A DNA stretch of 64,000 nucleotides, taken from assembly GCF_036785885.1 (NCBI RefSeq), contig NC_092310.1, forward strand, positions 4,526,001-4,590,000, in the 5' to 3' direction. The first letter of the stretch is position 1; every line of letters starts with the position of its first letter. The position numbers and the translations under genes were made by a program. This DNA is from Coffea arabica (lineage: Eukaryota > Streptophyta > Magnoliopsida > Gentianales > Rubiaceae). Under the pieces are notes generated by a model. The model saw only the letters and a list, made by a program, of their open reading frames with translations. It did no database searches and was not told where the DNA came from. Below, piece by piece: positions 57,901 through 64,000 of this stretch.

Positions 57901-58916
57901 CACAAGGTATTATAGGAGATTTATAAAACACTATGGCCTTGTGTGTAAACCACTCACAGAACTGTTAAGAAAAGACAGTTTAAGTGGAACAGTCAGGCAC
58001 AAGAATCCTTTGATCAATTGAAGAAGTTAATGTACTCAGCTCCAGTACTTCAGTTACCAGATTTTCAGAAACCTTTTGTAGTGGAGACAGATGCTAGTGA
58101 GGGAGGAATTGAGGCAGTATTAATGCAAGAGGGACATCCCATTGCTTTTTTGAGTAAGGCCTTATCAGTCAAGAATCTGGGACTCTCAGTTTATGAGAAG
58201 GAGCTCTTAGCTTTAGTTATGGTTGTCACTAAATGGAGACATTACCTAGTGGGAAGTCATTTCATTATAAGGACTGATCATCAGTCACTAAAATACCTAT
58301 TGGATCCGAAGCTGAACACTGCCATTCAATACAAATGGATGACTAAGCTATTGGGATTGGATTATGAGATACAATATAAGAAGGGAACTGACAATCAAGT
58401 GGCAGATGCGTTATCCAAGAGGCATGAATCTATACCCTTGGAAGAGATGGGAACCTGTCTAACTATTTCATCTGTCAAGCCTGGATGGATTGAGGAGTTG
58501 CAGAATAGCTATGAAGGTGATTCACATTGTCAAGATATCATGAGCCAACTGGTTCTAGACTCCAATTCACATGCTGACTAAACCTTGTTGGATGGGATCC
58601 TGAAGTACCAAGGGAGGATCTATATAGGGAATGCCAACAACATCAGGAACCAGATAATTCAGACATTACATGACTCAGCTATAGGGGGCACTCTGGTCAG
58701 AAGAACTGTTGGTAGAAACTCAAGTCCCTATTCTATTGGCTTGGTATGAAGCAGGAAGTGATAACCTATGTGCAAAACTGTGATGTCTGTCAAAGGAACA
58801 AATCTAAACATGTTCCTTACCCTGGGCTGTTACAACCAATTCCAGTACCTAAACGAGCATGGCTTCATATCTCTATGGATTTTATTGAGAAACTCCCTAA
58901 GTCACAAGGGTATGAT
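54956..58916 (+). mobile_element. Ty3-type (chromovirus-like) element, 5' half, split by an Athila-like insertion
   Basis: LTR 54956-55257 (302 bp, TGTTAGGATGG…TTCTTAACA), then a primer-binding-type TGGTAATCAGAGC at 55260. The interior in order: gag (55.3-56.2 kb) with a CCHC knuckle, protease (VDTGSSDSYIN near 56640), reverse transcriptase (VDYKKLN, MPFGLTNAPATFQ, FFDDILVYS near 57650), RNase H (ETDASEGG near 58090) and the zinc-binding start of integrase (NCDVCQR near 58780). At 58916 the integrase is cut by the next element. The 3' part and right LTR are outside the window. Broken in several places. The short LTR, Met-type primer site and RT type suggest a chromovirus of the Reina/CRM sort, but the clade is not certain. 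Confidence 0.88.
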
Positions 58917-60540
58917 TGATAGGTTGTATTTTAGTGGGTATTTTGGGCATTATTGCACAACTAATTGATTAAATATTTTCACTATTTGGGTGGATTCTAC
59001 TGATATTTTGTTTTGATGCTAATTGCAGGAATGGTTGCTGAAAAGTGCTTAAATTCAACTTTTAGAAGAGTCATCGGACGTGGGGCCCGTTTGAGAAGCT
59101 GAAGAAACCTAATTGTAATAGATTTTATTTTAATATATTTCTAGGGAGTCTGGCTGCAATTTTTGGAAGAAAGTAACAATTTTTGGCTATTCGGGGATAT
59201 TATTTATCTCGCTCGCGCAGCTTAGGTTAGACGGTTCTTTTTTCTCTTTGTTTTGGTTTTTTCTTTGGCTCTGGATTGAGACAAAACAGCCGCAGCTGTG
59301 TAGGGAGAAAGGGACAGCCACTTTTGTTGACTTTGGGGATTCTATGAACTATTGATGGTTCTTTGACCAAATTGAGAAGTGAAAAACAATTGCAATCTTC
59401 CAATCTCTCGTATGTTTCTTGCGTGAGAGAAGAGAGAAAGTAAAAGTGAGCCGCAATCGTGGACTTTGGTCATTGCTTTTCATTCTGGCTTTGACCGAAG
59501 GAAATTGAAGCAATCGTAATCCATTGTCGCCCTTTTCTCTCTTCGGTTGACCGAAGTGAACGAAGGTCAAGTCTTCCGTTTGCTGTGATTAAGGAATCGA
59601 TGGCTTCTTCCAACCCTGTACACGCGGCCTGTTCAGTAATGGGGAACTAAACCCCTAATTCTAGTCAAGGGAACTACTGACGATTTGGTTCAGCAATTAC
59701 TGTGAGATCGAATTTATTTTAACTATTCCCTCCATTTATTAATATTTATATATTTCCGGTTTCTACTTGTTATAGCCTTATATATGATTGATTAGTGCGC
59801 AATAATTAATTGTTTATATAGGCTATTTTGCTATATAGGGGTAATTGAATCCGTAATTGTTCGTTATCTTTATCTCAGTAGCAACTGGCACAATTGGATC
59901 TGTGTCAGGGGAATATTTGATCTGGCTTGAATGAACCCTCGTAGCGTGTTTGTTAGTCAGGATTGGGCCTTTCTAATTACTAATGCAATCTAGAAATTGA
60001 ATCCTACGGTCGTACCTAGGGTTGTTTTTGGGTTAGAGAAGTAGCTAACGGTCGTACCTTGGCTATCGATAAATTAAGGAAGGGTTGGTTGTTTAGCGCG
60101 TGCGAGACAACTAGAACCAATCTATTAATAAAGGTTGGAATTATTTTTGCATCAATGATCAGTGCATGAACCATTTCTGAAGTATACCCTTGGCTAGAGT
60201 TTCTCTTAGTTATTTCTTTTAATTAATTATTTTCTGCATTTAATTTGTTCAGTTGGCTCTTGATACCAAAACCCCCCCCATTAATCTTGATTTGAAAAGG
60301 AACAAATATCTCTCCAGTCCCTGAGGAGACGACCCTGCTTACCACTGTCTACTAGTTAGGGAGTTCAGTTAAATAATTTATTCAGGTATATCGGATTAAG
60401 CAAACTCTTCGGGAACAGGGTGAATCAAGTAACCCATTGCACACCTAGAGTCCCTGCTCCAGTACTCGAATTGATTACTAGCTGTTTCAGGTGGTAGTTA
60501 GGATTAATTTATTATTATTGCACAGGTTCGGCACCTGTCA
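58917..60540 (+). repeat. 5' LTR of the Athila-like element
   Basis: 1624 bp, TGATAGGTTG…GCACCTGTCA. Same length and terminal sequence type as the solo LTR at 3782-5405. Confidence 0.88.
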
Positions 60541-60545
60541 ATTTT

Positions 60546-60563
60546 TGGCGCCGCTGCCGGGGA
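60546..60563 (+). promoter_or_regulatory. Primer-binding site (tRNA-Asp type)
   Basis: TGGCGCCGCTGCCGGGGA begins 5 bp after the LTR end. It is complementary, with one mismatch, to the 3' end of plant tRNA-Asp as I remember it (…CCGGCAACGGCGCCA). Typical of Athila/Tat. Confidence 0.8.
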
Positions 60564-63500
60564 CTGGCGTCTGAATTATTTGTTTCTTTTTTTAATTTAG
60601 TTTTTATTTTGTTTTATTATATTTTTCTTTTTCTTGGTACTTTTGCTAGTTTATGCCCCGTTCTTCTCGCACAGGTAACTTGGTATACGATCCTGAGGTT
60701 GAGAAGGCAGCACGTAGGCGAAGGCAAGAGACCAGGAGACAAAAAGAAGGGTTCTCATTTTCTGAAAACGAGTCAATAGAAGACGAATTGAGCATGGCCA
60801 ACACCCAGACATTACGGGAGTTGGCTACCCCAGAACTGACTCATCAGCCCTTGTGCATCACGTTCCCAACTCTGGCTGAGAATACCTCATTCGAGTTGAA
60901 ATCGGGGTTGATTCAACTCCTACCTTCGTTCCATGGCCTTTCTGGTGAGGAACCCCACAAACATATCAAGGAATTCGAAGTGGTTTGCTCTAGCATGAAA
61001 CCCCCTGCGGTCACCGAAGAGCAAATACGACTCAGGGCTTTCCCTTTCTCTCTCAAGGATGCAGCGAAGGATTGGCTATACTACCTACCTGCAGGTAGTA
61101 TCACCACGTGGGCACAGTTGAAAAAGAAATTTCTGGAAAAATTTTTCCCCGCATCCCGGGTTGCGAGTCTGAGAAAGGAAATATGCAGTATCAAGCAGTA
61201 CTCCGGGGAATCATTGTACGATTATTGGGAAAGGTTCAACAAGTTGTGCAAAGGATGCCCACAGCATCAGATTAGCGAACAACTGTTGATCCAGTACTTC
61301 TATGAAGGGCTCCAGTCAACTGACAGGGGTATTATTGACGCTGCGAGTGGAGGAGCCCTGGCGAACAAGACACCGAGGGAAGCATGGGACCTTATTGAAG
61401 CCATGGCAGAAAACTCTCAGCAGTTCGGCTTCCGTGAGAACACTCCTACCCGTAGAGTCAATGAAGCAGAGACGTCATCCATCCAGCAGCAACTGTCAGA
61501 GTTGACGTCTGCTGTCAGGCAATTGGCCATGAGAGACACACCCCGAGCAAAGGTGTGTGGAATCTGTACTAGCATGGACCACTGCACGGATTCGTGCCCC
61601 ATTCTGCAAGAGGATGGGACGGAACAGGTAAATATGGCCGGAGGCGTGCCCGCGCCCCGCAGGCAGTATGACCCGTATTCCAACACATACAACCCCGGTT
61701 GGAGAGACCATCCCAATCTCAGTTATGGAAACAGGCAACAAGGTTCATTCCCAAATCGTCCACCAGGATTCCACCAGCCTTGGCAACCAAAATCTCAACC
61801 CTCATCCTCCAATTCAGGGAGCTCCTTGGAGGATCTAGTCAAGAACCTGGCCACGACTACTACTAACCTGGTCACGACTACTACACAGCTTCAAGAGGAG
61901 ATCAGATCATTGGCCGTGAAAACCGAGCAGCTCCAGCAGGGCACCAAAGCTGACAAGAAGGACCAAGATGTTCGAATAAGTCAACTGGCAACTGCCATCA
62001 ACCGCTTGGAATCCCACGTTTATGGGAAACTGCCATCGCAGCCCCAGGAAAATCCCAAGAATGTAAGCGCCATGACACTGAGGAGTGGTAAGGAGTTGGA
62101 AGGGGCTAAAGTGAAAAATTCGAAAAGCAAAAGCGAGGAGGAGATAGAAAGGGAAATTGAGAAGGAAGGACGCATTCGTGAGGATCCTAAGGTAACCTCC
62201 GCCTCTCCACTCGCTATTAGCTCTAACTTACCCCCTTTTCCGTGCAGGTTGGAAAAGACAAAAAAGATAGAGAAGGAAAAAGAGCTCTTGGATGTGTTTC
62301 GAAAAGTGGAGATCAACATTCCCCTGTTGGATGCAATCAAGCAGATACCAAAGTATGCTAAATTTTTGAAGGACTTGTGCACCCACAAGAGGAAGTTAAG
62401 GGGAGATGAACGAGTGGCGGTGGGAGAAAACGTGTCAGCTATACTCCAGAGAAAGCTCCCACCAAAATGTGGAGACCCAGGTATGTTCACCATTCCCTGC
62501 AAGATAGGAGGTACTCCAATTAGGAAAGCAATGTTGGATTTAGGGGCGTCAATTAATGTTATGCCTAAGACAATTTATACTTCTCTAAATCTTGGCCCGT
62601 TAAAAGGCACAGGCATTATAATCCAACTTGCAGACCGTACCAATGCTTACCCAGAGGGGTTAGTTGAAGATGTTTTGGTACAGGTCAATGAGTTAGTTTT
62701 TCCTGCAGATTTCTATGTCCTAGACATGGGGGATGAAAGGGCACTAAATCCATCTCCTATTTTATTGGGTAGACCATTTTTAAGCACTGCTAGGACGAAA
62801 ATAGATGTAAATGAGGGTACCTTGTCGATGGAGTTTGATGGGGAAATTGTAAATTTTAATATTTTTGAGGCGATGAAGTACCCAAATGAGACTAACTCTG
62901 TTTATGCTTTAAGTGTTGTTGAGCCCCTTGTACAGGAAATATTTGAATTGGATGGGGTTGATGCACTGGCAGTGGCATTGACCAAACATCTTGAGTTGGG
63001 AGCAACTCTTGATGTAGAAATAAATGATGAGCTATACCACGCTGTTGGAGCACTGCATTCGCTCCCACCAATTTCCCCAAGGTATGAGTTTACTTCTGTT
63101 TTTGTACCAGAAACTCAAGCAAAATTGTTGCCTTCTATTGTGCAGGCACCTGAGTTGGAGCTCAAACCTCTCCCAAAGCATTTGAAGTATGCTTTTCTCG
63201 GGGACAATGAGACACTGCCGGTCATCATATCTGCACACCTGTCACCAGGGCAAGAAGACAGACTAATTCGTCTCCTTCGGGATCATAAGGAGGCGATTGG
63301 GTGGAGTGTAGCAGACATCAAAGGTATTAGCCCCTCCTTATGCATGCATCGGATCCGGCTTAAGGATGATGCAAAACCAGTCAGACAAGGGCAACGGAGA
63401 TTGAACCCACTAATGATGGAAGTGGTCAAGAAGGAGATACTTAAACTCCTAGAAGTGGGGATCATTTTCGCCATCTCAGATAGCCCCTGGGTGAGCCCGG

Positions 63501-64000
63501 TGCAAGTAGTCCCGAAAAAGGCGGGAGTTACAGTTGAAGAGAACCAAGGGGGTGAGATGGTCCCGGTGAGGAAACCCACAGGATGGCGCCAATGCATTGA
63601 TTACCGGCGTCTGAATGCGGTGACGAAGAAGGACCACTTCCCTCTGCCTTTTATTGATCAAATGATAGAAAGGTTAGCTGGCCGGGTCTATTATTGTTTT
63701 CTTGATGGTTTCTCTGGTTATTTTCAGATTGCAATAGCACCAGAGGATCAGGAGAAAACTACCTTCACCTGCCCCTTTGGTACATTCGCCTACCGGAGGA
63801 TGCCTTTCGGCCTTTGCAACGCCCCAGCAACTTTCCAGAGGTGTATGGTAAGTATATTCTCGGAATATGTAGAAAAGATTATTGAGGTGTTTATGGATGA
63901 TTTTAGTGTGTATGGAGATAGTTTTGATGAATGCATGGATAATCTAGCTTTAATTTTGAAGAGGTGCATTGAGGCGAATTTAGTTTTAAATTGGGAAAAG

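Larger units (their letters stand above)
58917..64000 (+). mobile_element. Athila-like Ty3 element, 5' part, nested in the Ty3 integrase
   Basis: 5' LTR 58917-60540, then a primer-binding site TGGCGCCGCTGCCGGGGA (60546) of the tRNA-Asp type used by Athila/Tat elements. A long gag-pol reading starts at 60653. Gag has FHGLSGEEPHKHIKEF (near 60930) and SLYDYWERFNKLCKGCP; protease has LDLGASINVMP (near 62540); reverse transcriptase has IDYRRLNAVTKKDHFPLP and MDDFSVYG (near 63890), the Athila form. I saw no break in what is visible, so this part looks whole and the insertion looks young. It continues past the window edge. The preceding 5 bp (ATGAT) should recur at its far end. Confidence 0.9.

Overview
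The window is nuclear DNA from a flowering plant, a eudicot by its gene content. Evidence: genes split by GT-AG introns, a plant class III peroxidase, a plant DUF241 family, a CC-NBS-LRR resistance gene, and plant-type Copia, Athila, Helitron and Mutator-like elements. The species cannot be named from the sequence. The window is AT-rich, with a gene-bearing left part (7.5-22.3 kb) and a repeat-dominated right part (37.9-64 kb).

Layout. 0-5.9 kb: a decayed Helitron with a recognisable 3' end, carrying a 1624-bp solo LTR with perfect target duplications. 7.6-8.0 kb: a tandem pair of tRNA-Ala(AGC) genes. 8.2-14.3 kb: an intact five-exon gene for 10-formyltetrahydrofolate synthetase (THFS, 634 aa). 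15.5-17.0 kb, minus strand: an intact four-exon secreted class III peroxidase (329 aa). 18.0-20.1 kb: small LTR elements and a Mutator-type MITE with a perfect 10-bp target duplication. 21.4-22.2 kb: an intact single-exon DUF241 gene. 23.1-26.4 kb: an inverted-repeat element full of ~147-bp tandem repeats, split by a second long-TIR element. 28.4-29.8 kb: a foldback element with palindromic GAGCTCGCATT arrays. 30.9-31.2 kb: a fragment of an acyl-CoA oxidase gene. 32.1-35.5 kb: a CC-NBS-LRR gene with one frameshift and one stop. 37.9-44.5 kb: a Copia element with both LTRs. 45.8-46.6 kb: a second, frameshifted DUF241 copy. 47.9-50.0 kb: a truncated Copia on the minus strand. 50.0-55.0 kb: a third, decayed DUF241 copy hit by several insertions. 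55.0-64 kb: a Ty3 element split by an Athila-like element that runs off the window.

The most unusual object is a 1.78-kb Pack-MULE at 50626-52402. It has ~230-bp inverted repeats and a perfect 9-bp target duplication. It holds an intact, intronless ribosomal protein S19 open frame with its own poly-A tail and 17-bp direct repeats, so it looks like a retrocopy, plus an antisense fragment of a beta-1,3-glucanase gene. It sits just past the end of the third DUF241 copy, and the other two DUF241 copies show what the empty site looked like.

The three DUF241 blocks form a local segmental duplication series with graded decay: intact, one frameshift, truncated with stops. The genes do not form a pathway. 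THFS (folate one-carbon metabolism), the peroxidase (cell wall/apoplast) and the tRNAs are independent housekeeping or secreted functions.
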